Positions 35,221 to 46,882 of a stretch of 64,000 nucleotides of DNA are shown piece after piece. The notes under the pieces are model-generated. The model was given only the letters and a program-made list of their open reading frames with translations. It was not told the DNA's origin and did no database searches. The stretch spans positions 62,001 through 126,000 of the forward strand of contig JNDT01002297.1 in the NCBI GenBank assembly GCA_000697055.1, given 5' to 3'. A program made the translations under genes and the position numbers. How positions within the stretch are numbered: the first letter of the stretch is position 1; every line of letters starts with the position of its first letter. The stretch is from Saksenaea vasiformis B4078. Lineage: Eukaryota > Mucoromycota > Mucoromycetes > Mucorales > Saksenaeaceae.

Positions 35221-36033
35221 CTACCAAGGAACTTCGTTGCCTTCATAATCATAAAACACGCCATTATTCTTCGTTGATAGGCCTTCAATGACCTTCAACA
35301 TGCCACTGATAGACTCTGGTGCTTGTAACGGAGCATTTTCCCCTCCCATATCTGTTTGAACCCAACCTGGATGAAGCGGAATGATTGTAAAGTTCTCGTT
35401 TGCGAATTGGAGAGCAAACATCTTAGTCAGCATATTCAATGCCGCCTTAGAAACACGGTAGGCGGTTGCGACGCTTCCTGGCCCTTCACTTGCGATGGAT
35501 CCCATGGTTGAAGAGATATTGATGATCTTACGTGTCTTGCGTTGGCGTAGAAGGTCGAGAAAAGCCTGTGAAACAGCAGATGTACCAGCCACGTTTGTTT
35601 CGAACACCTTCACATATTCCTGTGGAGATCTGTTCCTCTGTCAGTTTCATCACATCTTCCAATGAAAAATTTCCGCTTACGTGTTTGTAGCATTTAAACT
35701 CCATGGTGATGCGATTCCGGAATTGTTGATAAGGATATCGATACCATCGGGTGCGATACGCGACACTTCGCTGACAGCAGCCTAACCAACATACAAATTG
35801 GTTACCACGATATCAACGTCGACCTTTTCCCCTTTTACCTTTATCGAATCGTCTCTGAGTATGTCAAGGCTCACCACATGGACATTTGTCTTTTTTGCTA
35901 ATTCTTGAAGCTGTGTAGCTTTTTCCGGGGTACGTGCGGTGGCAATGACAGTGTGGCCCTTTGCCGAGAGCTGTCGAATGAATTCAAGGCCAAGACCACG
36001 GGAGGCACCAGTAACAAGGAAGGTTAACGACAT
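35221..36033 (-). CDS. Short-chain dehydrogenase/reductase (C-factor/sniffer-like), copy 2
   Basis: Exons 36033-35839, 35781-35681 and 35629-35221; 705 nt, 234 residues. Cofactor loop TGASRGLG, NNSG strand, catalytic INISSTMGS and YRVSK are all present, with LHPGWVQTDMGG near the end. It shares exon structure (second exon 101 nt in both) and much sequence with the SDR at 14803-15616. The reading in the NNAG position is NNSG. Substrate unknown; probably cytosolic and NADP(H)-dependent. Confidence 0.94.
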
Positions 36034-38123
36034 GACAAATTAAATGATCGGGCAGTCTGGATGTTTTAATTGTCCTCCATTTTGGCCTATTTATATAGAA
36101 AATCAGACACAGTGACGCTGAATAATCAGACTAGTCCTCCTATATCGGTCGGCATGATTTTTGTTATCGCTCGGAATAAAATATTCCGGCGCACTATCCC
36201 CATTCCTTTTTTTTTGTGTAAGGATGGGAAAATTAACCCATTTGCCGTTTATCTTTTTTCCTTGAACCTTTGCACTAGGCAATGCTTTATACTTAGATAC
36301 GGTGGTTCCGGGAGATGATGTCGCGGGGAATCGGTGTGGCGCAAGCTCTATCGTCTTTCCATGATGTGCTGTTGCATAAGTCTTGCTGGTTTCCAGGCGT
36401 CTTTGAGATGCATTTAATGTTCTCGCCTCAAGCTTTTGTTCCTTTAACACAATTGAGCCACAACTTCTATCGTAATGAGCGTTCAATTTTTAGACGAGAT
36501 GAAAAGGGAATGCTGTTGATGAGTGTGGCAGACATGAGCCTATGGATCATATTGTCTTGAAACGTTGAGCTCTTAGATGTCTTGTATGCCACTGACTGTT
36601 CGAAGGCACGCTACTTATCCTTGTTGAAATACAATACGCTGTGAACAATAAGTTCCTGCATCACACTGTGCGATATTGTGAGGTAACTGTCGCGTCACCT
36701 GTCCTTCTTGTAGCTGCCATACATGGACGTATGAAAAAAAGCAACGAAAACAAGTCAAAGCTTTTTTCTTTTCTTTTCTTTTCTTTATGTTACCGTGCTT
36801 TTCGTGGGAAAATCACTGCTTTATCCTGACCAAAGAATCAATTCTTTGCCATATGGACAAAAGACGCCATCGGATCCGATCGTTGCTCTTGGCGCGTTAT
36901 TCACTGAATAGAAGCAATCCTTGGCTTACCATGTTTATCATCATGATTCTATCTCCCAGCAACTATACTGCATTGCAAGGCACATTTTTCAAAATCAGGT
37001 TACGGCAGAGGAATCAATGGCAGCTCACCTTTTACGTGCCGTTGAGGGTGCAGAATCAAGATATCACAAGGTCACGGACATGATTGATGATGACATTTAC
37101 GACAACAGTGCGAAGAAAAGAACGATCGATTATGTGAAGGAAGGGACGGCTTCTTTAAGAACATGCAAACGCCAATACATCGGGAATGACTAGGGACACT
37201 CCAATGGGATGCTCTATCACGCGAAGATTTATGCCAAACCACGCAGTATCTCGTAATACCTTCGTCATTTAAAACAACTTGAAGTCAAAGATCAACTATT
37301 ACGTTTAACATATTTCGCTGTTCCTAGATATATTCTATTTGACGTGGGCGTCTGCTTTTTATATCTTGGCACCCGAGGCATATTCTCTTTTCGAAACGCT
37401 TCCAACTTCCGATTGCCACGGTTCGCAGCTCTCCAGCAACACGGATAACATTATACTCCCATGAAATCGTTGATACGTTTATTGAAGAGATTGAAAGTTC
37501 TTCCATTAAAATTACAGACGACATCTCTGAACTCGCGGTTATACTGAGAGCTACAATGTATAGATATGCAGCTCTTGGAGACGATAAATTTTTAGTATCA
37601 ACTGTTGTACCCGGTGCAGCAATTCGCGACAAATCTCTGATCGACAAATCAGGTCATGTACGTGTATCGCCGCCGCTGATGAATCTTAGCGATGATAGAG
37701 ATTACAAGAAGCTATTTGGGCAAGAACATATCCAATACCTACACCAACAGTACATGGGACTCATTGGATGCCTCTTGCTCATGTAAAGTTGGGTCTATTA
37801 GGATCCACGCAATAGTAATAGGAAGATAGAAAAATAAACATATTAACCCAAAAAATGGCAATCTTTATTCCAAGTCGACATATTTTGTGTTCAAGGGCAA
37901 AGATATATCCTCATTTACTGGATTTATTCGTGGGGTTTTGTCATGTCTTTCTGGTGGTGTTGAACGAGTTTTGATCCGCGCAGCCCCAACCTTGGTTCCT
38001 TCATGGGCGTAGGATTCATTTAGAATTGCGTGATCGCCATTCACGGTAAGATGGCGTAACATAAACGACTCAGCTTCCTATGCTCGAGATGGATGACTAA
38101 TCAGACACTCCGACGTCTCCTAT
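36034..38123. other. Intergenic stretch with decayed plus-strand coding patches
   Basis: Plus-strand open patches at about 36921-37190 (HLLRAVEGAESRYHKVTD) and 37440-37786 (EIVDTFIEEIESSSIKITDD ... VPGAAIRDKSLIDKSGH) read like protein without a recognised domain and cannot be joined into one gene with confidence. A minus-strand patch at 37865-38062 belongs to a dispersed family noted separately. Confidence 0.4.
37865..38062 (-). repeat. Fragment of a dispersed coding-derived repeat (copy C)
   Basis: The translated phrase HAILNESYAHEGTKVGAARI aligns with phrases at 48.25 kb (HATLNEFRVHEGIKFALREN) and 51.6 kb (CAVLNKSCIHEEINSALREN). The match is better at protein than at DNA level. Confidence 0.55.
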
Positions 38124-38127
38124 ACTA

Positions 38128-38307
38128 CGGTGGTTAGTCGCTCGATATAACGATACCCTCGGTGGAAAGGAAATTTATCACTATATCGAGAATATCGTTT
38201 AAGCAGACATGCAAAATTTATAGCCCACCGATTCTGTTCCACAAAGAAAAATATCATAATATCGAGAATATCGCTATATCGAATATCATTATATCGAGCG
38301 ACCACTG
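38128..38307. mobile_element. Short pogo/Tc1-like MITE
   Basis: About 180 bp with inverted ends: CGGTGGTTAGTCGCTCGATA on the left and the inverse (ATCGAGCGACCACTG) on the right, each bordered by TA (38126-38127, 38308-38309). The interior is full of ATATCGAGAATATCG-type motifs and has no gene, as expected for a non-autonomous element. Confidence 0.75.
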
Positions 38308-38309
38308 TA

Positions 38310-39691
38310 TCGAGTCGACTATTGATCAGTGCATTAATCGGTCGTTAAAACCTCTTCAAGGTTTTGGAATTTGAGTACGTGAGGCGTGTATCTGTCAGCT
38401 ATTCCCCACATTTCTTCCGTAGCTGGGCCAAACCATGTCAGACAGTTGAATCCCATAAGGGCAAGCCATGCGAGCATCAAGTTGCTATCATATAGGAAGT
38501 TTGCTAACGGAGGCCTGGGTTGATTAGTCACGCTATGCTCATATGCACCTTCTTTTTACCTTGTATGGAAAATAACAATAGTAACAGTAAACTTCCAATG
38601 ATGACATGAATACGTCTTTTGAATAAACCAACAAGTACATTACACGCCATGTTACCTAGCCAAAGAGCAAGGCGACAATGGATAGCTACATAATTGATCA
38701 GGGACTGAACACTTTAATAGCGCGGTGCAGCCATTTAGCAGCATTTCGGTGATTTCTGGAATGGATTCGGTACGAAACAAATAAAAAGTAAATGTTGTGC
38801 ATCTGACAGAGCTACAGTAAGTGCTATCCTTTTTTAGATTCTACGTAGAGGGTCACAATCGCCTGATCATAAATATCGAAAATGGCATGAGGAAACTGCT
38901 TTATTTAACGTATCACAATTATGCACAGCGGGTATCCCAATAACTGCAATTCGCTCCGGATCATGCAATACGTGGTGCCATTTATCACATCAACAGAATG
39001 GTAGGACCGCTGTTCTGCAATACGACACGAAAGACGGCAGAGAATCGAAATAGTAACTATGACGGAAGAAAGTCAAGAAAGCTACCAAGTCATAGAAAAC
39101 AGAAAATCGCGTTGAATATGCAGGTTCATCTGGCAGAAAAAAGGTGCACTGCTTCTCACTGTCAGCTATTAGGTCTATGGGAAATGCACCTACAGAGGTC
39201 CTGGATCGTAGCTAGAGAACATGGCACTCAAAGTGTAACATGTCTTTTCAAGGCTCATGCAACGTATGACACGCTATTGATGATAGTACATGTATGTGCT
39301 ATCCTTCCTGACTGAAACAAACTGGTCAAATAATTTCACTTGTCAGATATTCACTGGGTCTTGGTCCATGTTATACACTCAGACATCTGTTGAAACAGTT
39401 TCTTCGTATTAGCCTTATAATTCTGATGCACTTGACAATATCGTATTGTGAGTATTTGCAAACTGAGTTGCAGGTCATTCGTGATCTGGCAGTGTTACTT
39501 CACCAGAGCTAACTTACCATCATATTTGACAGTTCATCTGATCCCGGCGCCCTGAAAAATGTCCTGACTGGGAATCCTCACTTTCTTTTTTACAAACCGC
39601 TTGACTTTTTCATACACCGCTGTGTTTGCCTCCGATAACCATTTTCACTTGTTCGAGTTTCATCTTTTTCATTCGTTAATTACGGTTCACC
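38310..39691. other. Intergenic stretch upstream of the LAMTOR1-like gene
   Basis: No gene recognised. A plus-strand patch near 38835-38935 (FYVEGHNRLIINIENGMRK) and 38998-39315 looks protein-like but is isolated. Confidence 0.35.
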
Positions 39692-40369
39692 ATGGGTTGC
39701 TGCGGAAGCAAAGAAAATCATGAGCAGGTAAAAACCTGTTTGTACTAAAAGTTTCCCTTGTATACTCACTATCCTCTCTAGGATGATCTCTCTTCGCCCT
39801 TGCTTCGGCATGAGTTAACACATGAGGATAGGTAATGAAGCCTGCCACAATGTCATGCATTATATTTACTTATAGATTCAGTTGATAAATGATTTTAGCA
39901 GAATGAATTGTCAATCATACGGCACGATCGATGTAAAGATGGAACAAGACTTCTGGAATGATGTCCTCGAGCGGACAACCAAGTATGTTTCATAAAATCT
40001 CTATGGGTGGAAATACACAGAGACTGATGTCATAAGCGTTTCTGTAGTAATCTGATTGATATCTCGAGCACAACAGCGGATCCCTTACAGATACAAGATA
40101 TTCAAGAACGCGTAGAAAAGTACAGAGAACTACTGGATCAGTTGGCTGTAAAATCTGCGGCCAAAGATGCGTTGCACAACAATCTTGCTCCTATCGAAAT
40201 CCTTCTTCAAGCAGAACCCAACGAGGGCATCGATCTAGACTGGCTTTATCAATCGATGGATGATATCCAAAACGCACTTGATACTATGGAAGTTACCCAT
40301 GTAGGTGACATCGTTGTCGATCTGACGCTGAACGCGCATGCCTATGGCGCACCCCACACCCCAAAATGA
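39692..40369 (+). CDS. LAMTOR1/p18-like Ragulator (EGO complex) lipid-anchored subunit
   Basis: Exons 39692-39727, 39782-39831, 39899-39982, 40048-40369; 492 nt, 163 residues (human LAMTOR1 has 161). The N-terminus MGCCGSKE carries Gly2 for myristoylation and Cys3/Cys4 for palmitoylation, as in LAMTOR1. The middle (ERTTNNLIDISSTTADPLQI) parallels the LAMTOR1 segment with SNIIDVS, and the protein ends with a helix plus a DIVVDL strand matching the family's C-terminal strand. The inferred role is anchoring the Rag/Gtr GTPases and TORC1 machinery on the vacuole. The start of exon 3 could also be 39902. Similarity is moderate, which is normal for this fast-evolving family. Confidence 0.8.
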
Positions 40370-40419
40370 TGTAGCGCATGAATAACGCGCATCTCATACC
40401 TTGCATGATTTACGGTTTA

Positions 40420-40439
40420 TATATATATATATATATATA
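40420..40439. repeat. (TA)n microsatellite
   Basis: Ten TA units downstream of the LAMTOR1-like gene; followed by a long poly-T tract at about 40527-40543. Confidence 0.9.
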
Positions 40440-40699
40440 CATGATCACCATTAATTGCAGCAAAAATTTATGAAAGAAAACGACGGTGCCATATCAAAAG
40501 GATCTTCTCCCCCTTCCTTCTTCTTCTTTTTTTTTTTTTTTTTTACTCCACGAGCTGCTACTTCCTTTCCTTCCTATTACATTCTTTCATCATCTATGTA
40601 GAAAATACAATAAAATGGCTGTCCAACTAACCAAATCTCGCTATTTTCTTTATTTCTACAAACTATATCAACGTAGTTTCTGATATGTATATGATGGTT

Positions 40700-43222
40700 C
40701 TAGTTTTTCTTAGCCTTGTTGGCCTCTGGCTTCTTCTCGTCAGCCTTGGAGACGGTCGAGGCAACTTTACCATCGGGAATGTGGATAAACACAGCAGGTG
40801 ATTTCTCGTTGGCTACTGCATCCAAAATGTAATAACCTTTACGCTCGAACTGGATAATATCTCCCTGCTTGAGATCGCGGATGTTAGCATCAGCAACAGC
40901 TGCCGTCTTGAACTCGCTGACGGGTGTCACAAGATCCTCGACGCTGTCGCCTTCCTCCACCTTCTTCTTGGTGATCAGGTAGTCATAATCCACCAAGACA
41001 GCGTCAGCGACATTGTCGTTGTAAGCCAACCACGAAATCTTCTTCTTGGTCTTCTTGAAGTCACCCTCCAAGTGGAGATCAAAGTTGACAGCAGCAACCT
41101 CACCGTCAGCGTTCTTCTGGACATCACGCACAATAGCGTTACCCCAGTCCATAAGAGTAATCTAAACAATGGATCAGAAACACTTATCTTTTGTTACTTT
41201 TTCACCGCTTACCTCTTCGCCAACCTCCAACGAAGCAGCATCTTCGTGATCAAGGACGATCTTGTGGAAGTAAGTGGTCTTCTTCATGCCAATATCAGCA
41301 TTCTTCTTGTGCTTAGGAAGTTCCTTCACTTCGGCAGTAGCGGGTGCACCCTGGATGGTACACTGCACCATCTTCTCCTTAATCACGGCTGTATGACGAG
41401 GAGCAACTGGGTCGATCACCTTGCGGTTCAGAGCCCAAAGCTTGTCCCATTCAAGAAGAAGAGTGTTTTGGGAAGCGCCTTGCATGAGGATATACTGCTT
41501 GAGGGCCTCAATAGTCATACCACGGCGACGAATACCACGCACAGTGGGGAAACGGGGATCGTCCCATCCGCCAACATGGCCTTGGTCGACAAACCATGTA
41601 AGCTTTCTCTTGGACAGCAAGGTGTAGACGAAGTTAATTCTGCTGAAGTCCCAAACGATCACCTTGCGGAGACCAAGGGTCTCAAGCATCCAGTAGTACT
41701 GGGGGTTACGATCGCGATATTCGTTGGTTCTCAATGCGTGAGTCACACCCTCCAAACTGTCAACAATAGGGCAAGCAAAATCGTAGGTAGGATAGATCTT
41801 CCACTTTTCGCCAGTGAAATGATGAGGTGTCAGGTTGCATCGATAGATAACAGGATCACGAAGAGTGCCGTTAGGATCGTTGTAACTGATCTTAGCGCGC
41901 AGACAGCAAGTTTGGCCCTAAAGGCATAACGTAAGAAACCCAACCAATTTCTTCAATATCTCCTTACGAATTCAGTGCCATTCTTCATTTCTTCGAAACG
42001 GCGCAAATTCTCCTCGATAGACAAGTCACGGCACTTTGAAGCCAAGCCAGCCATGCGCTCCTTGCGCATGTTTTCTTGATCGGTGTCGTCGACGTATGCC
42101 TTACCCTGGTTGATCATCTTGAGGGCCAGCTCATACATCTGATCAAAGTAGTCGGAGGTGTGAGACACAATGGAAGAATCAACACCAATCAGAGCCAAAT
42201 CCTCCTTGATGGATTCCTCGAACTCAGTCTTTTCTTTGCTAGGGTTGGTGTCGTCGAAACGGATGATCAACTTGCCCTTGTAGGTTTGAGCGAAATACTG
42301 GTTAAGAAGAGCAGCCTTGGCGTGACCGATGTGAAGATAACCACTAGGCTCAGGAGGGAAACGGGTCACAACCTTGCCCATCTCAGCTTCGGTCAAGCCG
42401 ATTTCGAACTTGCCCTGATCCGCCACCTTGGCCTACAGAACAGAAATTAATATTCCCTATCCACCTCCGAGATTCTTCTGTTACCTTGGCGTTCTTCTCC
42501 TTCTGCAAAACGCTTTTGACAGCGGTCTGTGCAATGCTCAAGCTGGAGATATACTCGTACCAACGAACGAGGTACACACCAAGACTTTCCTTCTTCGTCT
42601 TCAGGGTGCGAGCAAACACAGGCGAACCCTTCAAAGCGCCCCACACAGCAAGATCAGCAAGCGAAACATCATATCCAACAAGGTATGAGCGGAGAGTCAG
42701 GTACTTGTTGAGTTCCTTGAAAGCAACGTCCAGTCCCTTGAAATCAGAGGTTCCCAACTTTGTTTCAGCAAAATCAAGCCATTGATCAACCTAAAGAAGA
42801 TGTTTTTGAGTGATACACAAGATGTATAAGATTATTTGTTTACCAAAGTCGAGCTGATAGGGTCTTTTGGATCATAAAGTCCAGCTTCAGGGTAAAGTCT
42901 GCCCAGCAGTCTAGCAAGGGCGTTGGCAGTGTCGTATTTCTCTCTAAAATATGACGCAGGCATGAGCGTCATTATTATTCGTGCTTCGTAAATCCTACCC
43001 GTTGTAGGTGATAACGGCGTTGTTGGCACCTTCCGCTTCAAGATTTTTGGAATCACGATGTTCAACCGTAATAGCCCCAGGCTTGACGGCATTCACTCGA
43101 GCAGCAACAGCAAGAATACCTGAGAAAAATCGTTATAGACAATGAAATACAACCAGGGCGCTTGCTGTTTTACCATAGCTAACAGGTGTAGCCTTGTTGG
43201 CAACGATCAATGTGAGGGACAT
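40700..43222 (-). CDS. GUS1: Cytosolic glutamyl-tRNA synthetase, 7 exons
   Basis: Exons 43222-43174, 43119-42999, 42943-42844, 42790-42485, 42432-41968, 41917-41213, 41161-40700; 2208 nt, 735 residues, in phase. Residues 1-190 form a GST-like domain (YLTLRSYLVGYDVSLADLAV), used in yeast to bind the Arc1 cofactor. The class I catalytic domain starts VTRFPPEPSGYLHIGHAKA (HIGH), continues with IIRFDDTNP, NEYRDRNPQYYWM and WDDPRFPTVRGIRRRG, and carries the second signature as LLSKRKL. The C-terminus is the beta-barrel anticodon-binding domain of the eukaryotic GluRS type, with a Lys-rich end. It charges tRNA-Glu in the cytosol. The long plus-strand frame at 41072-41929 is only its antisense shadow. 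Confidence 0.97.
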
Positions 43223-44019
43223 GTCAACAAGGGGTATGAAAGATGTGTGTGGCGCTGCTTCCCTTTCCCAGCCGAGAAAAAAAAAGCCACCCTCTTGTAC
43301 CACATTCCCAATTAATCCATTTTGTTTCGTGGCATTGGGTGAAAGATGAAACAGGAACACCTTGCACCAATACGGTGGAACCGTTTTTTTTTTTTTTGCT
43401 CGGGTTTCGGCATCCTTTAACTAAGCGTCCTTACCTTTCAGCTAGAAAGATGAGGTAATTTGCCAATATGATACATTGGGAGAAGTAAACCAAATTGGAT
43501 GCATACGACAAAGTCGTACGACGGATGAAATCTATTCACCGGTGACGATCTACTTATGCTGTATGGGCGTCGGAATCTTTTTGAGACTAAACCAGGTGGT
43601 CTCTTATGGTGGAAGGGAAGGAAAGAGAAAGCTGAATTATCAGCAAGTGTCCATATAAAGGGCATAGTGGCATACACACGTCATAGAACGTACAACAAAA
43701 TGAACTATCGAAGAAAGTATAGCATTATATAGACGGTATCTTCATCCTTTGCATGCAATGGTACTATTGTTGTCTCACTGAACGAGGCTGGCTCATCTAT
43801 TGTATGTGCCGTAGCACCACGCACATTGACCAAAATGTTACAAGCACAGGGCTTTTTATTGTACAACTGTCTTGCGGGATATGTACGATGCAGAGGGCGC
43901 TTTCGGCATGAGAATAGCGGATTGTACTAATAACGAGCTATCGATAAACAAATAGTCCTGCACAATTTAAGAGGTACTATTTTCATACGGCGATCATTGT
44001 TGTTGCGTTAAATTGTGTT
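43223..44019. other. Intergenic region, nothing recognised
   Basis: About 0.8 kb upstream of GUS1 with a poly-T run at 43386-43398. Small frames lack domains. The GUS1 promoter should lie at its left end. Confidence 0.4.
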
Positions 44020-45095
44020 GCGGTTACACACGATGGTCTGACGCAAGAAGACGTTATATGAGGTATAAACTACTATCTCAGAGCAAGTTTATTCATATGT
44101 CAAAAACTGCAACTATGCTTCCACTGCCGCCGTTCCCGTTAGTTTTTTTAAGCGTTCCTGGAACTCTGCGGTGCTGTTTGTATTTGGATAGGGTTCGCTA
44201 GGAACATCTTTACCCAGGAATTTGCATAATCTGTCCCAACCCTCACCAAGATCTAGCTCGATCAACCGTTCGGGTGGTACGGTGCGACGAACCCATTCAT
44301 TATGCTCTACAAATTTCCTTTTGATTGCTTCTTCGTCCTCAATCAGTGCAGGATTTCCAAATGCGCCATCCAGGACTACAGTGTTGACCATTTCATGAAG
44401 ATCGGTTGATTTTGGGTGAAAAGAAAATTTTGTTTGGCTAGCCGGGTAGATGCTGTTCTTTACTGAACGGTACCAGCTGTCAGGATCGCGAGTCGTCAGA
44501 ATCACCTTAGCATCAGGATATTTCTTCATTAATGGCTCCAGAAAAGACACGGTCGGCCAATCGACTGCAGCAGTATAGCCCTCATAGGCCTCGTCCCAAT
44601 CATGTTCTTCCTCCGGGTGTTCATACGCTCGCTTGAAGAATAAAGGATCCTTCTCATGATCAAGTGTAAAAGTAACCATGTGATGAGTCTTGTACCTGCA
44701 TATCATGCAATTAGTTCACTTTGGCCTTTAACCTCGGGATTCACTCGTTTACTGTCTATTTACCCAAGCATGTCTAATGCAACGCGCAGACTGTGTGTGC
44801 CAGTACGGCCAAAGCCTGCTCCAATAACTTCAAGAGGTGCCATTCCGTTTAATTTGATACTAAAGAAAAACAGCAGGTCAATGTCGAGCTTTTTTATATT
44901 GTTTGAGGCACGGCTAAAATAATGGTTCGGATCTCAGGAAAGCCGTCATGCGCTGGACGGCCAACGGCTCAAAATCCAGCCGACACAAATCAGCTTCCGA
45001 TTGACCGCGCTACGCTTTACTGTTCATTTGAACATTAATATACGCTATTCCTAAATAACCTCTGTGTCTATGAAGAAATCAACTTTGCGCTAAGA
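44020..45095. repeat. Duplicated segment, unit 1 (sulfotransferase with flanks)
   Basis: Starts in a GCGGTTACACACGATG sequence and extends upstream of the gene to about 45095 (GAAATCAACTTTGCGC); the same order of sequences recurs at about 45836-46882. Coding parts are nearly identical and flanks diverged by small indels. Confidence 0.85.
44113..44843 (-). CDS. P-loop sulfotransferase-like protein (Sulfotransfer_4 type), copy 1
   Basis: Exons 44843-44764 and 44695-44113; 663 nt, 220 residues. The N-terminus EVIGAGFGRTGTHSLRVALD holds the 5'-phosphosulfate-binding loop; downstream are YPDAKVILTTRDPDSWYRSV (3'-phosphate-binding strand and Arg) and the C-terminal ERLIELDLGEGWDRLCKFLG helix with PYPNTN. 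Such fungal proteins are often mislabelled NAD-dependent epimerases; their acceptor is unknown. A near-identical copy lies 1.8 kb away at 45929-46656. Confidence 0.9.
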
Positions 45096-45257
45096 AAAAC
45101 AAAATATACGGTCATTAGTTAATGAATTGGCAGCAAAATCATACATCTACCTATATCATAACTTTGTCCACGATGGACGCAAAATTTATTGGAGCAGGAT
45201 AAAAAAAATCGTTCACGTTTTAGTAAATTGGAGACGCTTTGATGTCTTTTTACTTAC

Positions 45258-45640
45258 CCCGAAGGGTGATCAGGCCAAAAGACCTGAGCCAAGTCCGCAC
45301 CTAGATCCGGTGGGGCCAGCATGAGAGGGGATCTGGCTGCGACGGCGAGGTCTTCTTGTGGAACATAAGTGACACTAAGGCAGACAACTGTAGTTATTTA
45401 CCTGGTGGTGAATAAGGAGCTACACCACAGCCGAGACGGTTCGAGACAAGGGCCATGCAGGCTGAACGATAGATAAAAAGAAATGAATGATTCTGTGTAC
45501 GTGATGAAGAATTGAAATCCTTACCGGGAGGTTTCTCTTTTTTGAAGAAGACAGAGCCAAAGAAAAAGGAAATTCATGAGTCCCTTCAAATAGGGATCAT
45601 TTTGGGTTGTTTTGTCGTTATCATGAGACATTTTTACTGC
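45258..45640 (-). CDS. Small protein of unknown function, exon fragments
   Basis: On the minus strand a first segment opens MSHDNDKTTQNDPYLKGL (45630 downward) and then, with a frame change, continues FFFGSVFFKKEKPP. A second exon (45461-45402) encodes CMALVSNRLGCGVAPYSPP and a third (45354-45258) EDLAVAARSPLMLAPPDLG ... FWPDHPSG, with a donor after it; the last exon is not identified. A degenerate relative of exons 2-3 exists at 63.1-63.3 kb. It sits between the two sulfotransferase copies. I do not recognise the family; the copy may itself be damaged. Confidence 0.4.
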
Positions 45641-45835
45641 TTCCAATGGGCTACCGAGAAATCCACCACTGAAGCGACTTAATGCAAGACTCTAGTTACC
45701 CAGGAGCGAATTATTCTTTGGATTAACGCAAAATGAACCATCTCAGCGTAAATACGCATCACTTCCGGCGTTAAATCCATTCGGCGTGAAGATAAAGGGG
45801 ATCTAGTTGACGCAAACACTTATTCCTTCAAGTAT

Positions 45836-46882
45836 CTTGCGGTTACACACGATGATTTGACGCAAAAAGACGTTATATGAGGTGTAAAATATCTCAGAGC
45901 GAACTTATTCATATGTCGAAATTTGTAACTATGGTTCCGCCGCCACCGTTCCCTTAATTCTGACGTGGTCCTGGAACTCTGCGGTGCTGTTTGTATTTGG
46001 ATAAGGTTCGCTAGGAACATCTTTACCCAGGAATTTGCATAATCTGTCCCAATCCTCACCAAGATCTAGCTCGATCAACCGTTCGGGTGGTACGGTGCGA
46101 CGAACCCATTCATTATGCTCTACAAATTTCCTTTTGATTGCTTCTTCGTCTTCAATCAGTGCAGGATTTCCAAATGCGCCATCCAGGACTACAGTGTTGA
46201 CCATTTCATGAAGATCGGTTGATTTTGGGTGAAAAGAAAATTTTGTTTGGCTAGCCGGGTAGATGCTGTCCTTTACTGAACGGTACCAGCTGTCAGGATC
46301 GCGAGTCGTCAGAATCACCTTAGCATCAGGATATTTCTCCATTAATGGCTCCAGAAAAGACACGGTCGGCCAATCGACTGCAGCAGTATAGCCCTCATAG
46401 GCCTCGCCCCAATCATGTTCTTCCTCCGGGTGTTCATATGCTCGCTTGGAGAATAAGGGGTCTTTCTGATGATCAAGTATAAAAGTAACCATGTGATGAG
46501 CCTTGTACCTGCGTACCATGCAATTAGTTTACTTTGACTTTTAACCTCGGGATTCACTCGTTTACTGTCTACTTACCCAAGCATGTCTAATGCAACGCAC
46601 AGACTGTGTGTGCCAGTACGGCCAAAGCCTGCTCCAATAACTTCAAGAGGTGCCATCCTGTTCAAATTGATACTAAAGGAAAACAGCAGGTCGATGTAGA
46701 GCTTTTTATATTGTTGAGGCACGGCTAAAATAATAAACCGGTTTCAGGGAAGTTGCCATGCGCTGGGCTCAAGATCGACACGAATCAGCTTCCGGTTATG
46801 CGCTGTAACCGTTCACTGGATGTTAATATATGCTATTACCAAATAACTTCTGTGTCTATGAAGAAATCAAGTTTGCGCTGGC
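45836..46882. repeat. Duplicated segment, unit 2 (sulfotransferase with flanks)
   Basis: Second copy of the 44020-45095 segment in the same orientation, covering 3' flank, gene and about 220 bp of upstream sequence. Confidence 0.85.
45929..46656 (-). CDS. P-loop sulfotransferase-like protein (Sulfotransfer_4 type), copy 2
   Basis: Exons 46656-46577 and 46508-45929; 660 nt, 219 residues. Same P-loop (GAGFGRTGTHSL), same DPDSWYRSV block and same intron position as copy 1. The two differ at a small number of residues; the last dozen residues differ most (DHVRIKGTVAAEP here against QERLKKLTGTAAVEA). Both copies look functional. Acceptor substrate unknown. Confidence 0.9.

Noticed and set aside
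41072..41929. 285-codon plus-strand frame across GUS1 exons
   Set aside because: It crosses a true GUS1 intron boundary and is fully antisense to conserved synthetase motifs.
44113..46656. NAD-dependent epimerase/dehydratase pair
   Set aside because: The N-terminal glycine loop is a GxGRTGT P-loop of sulfotransferases, not a GxxGxxG Rossmann loop.
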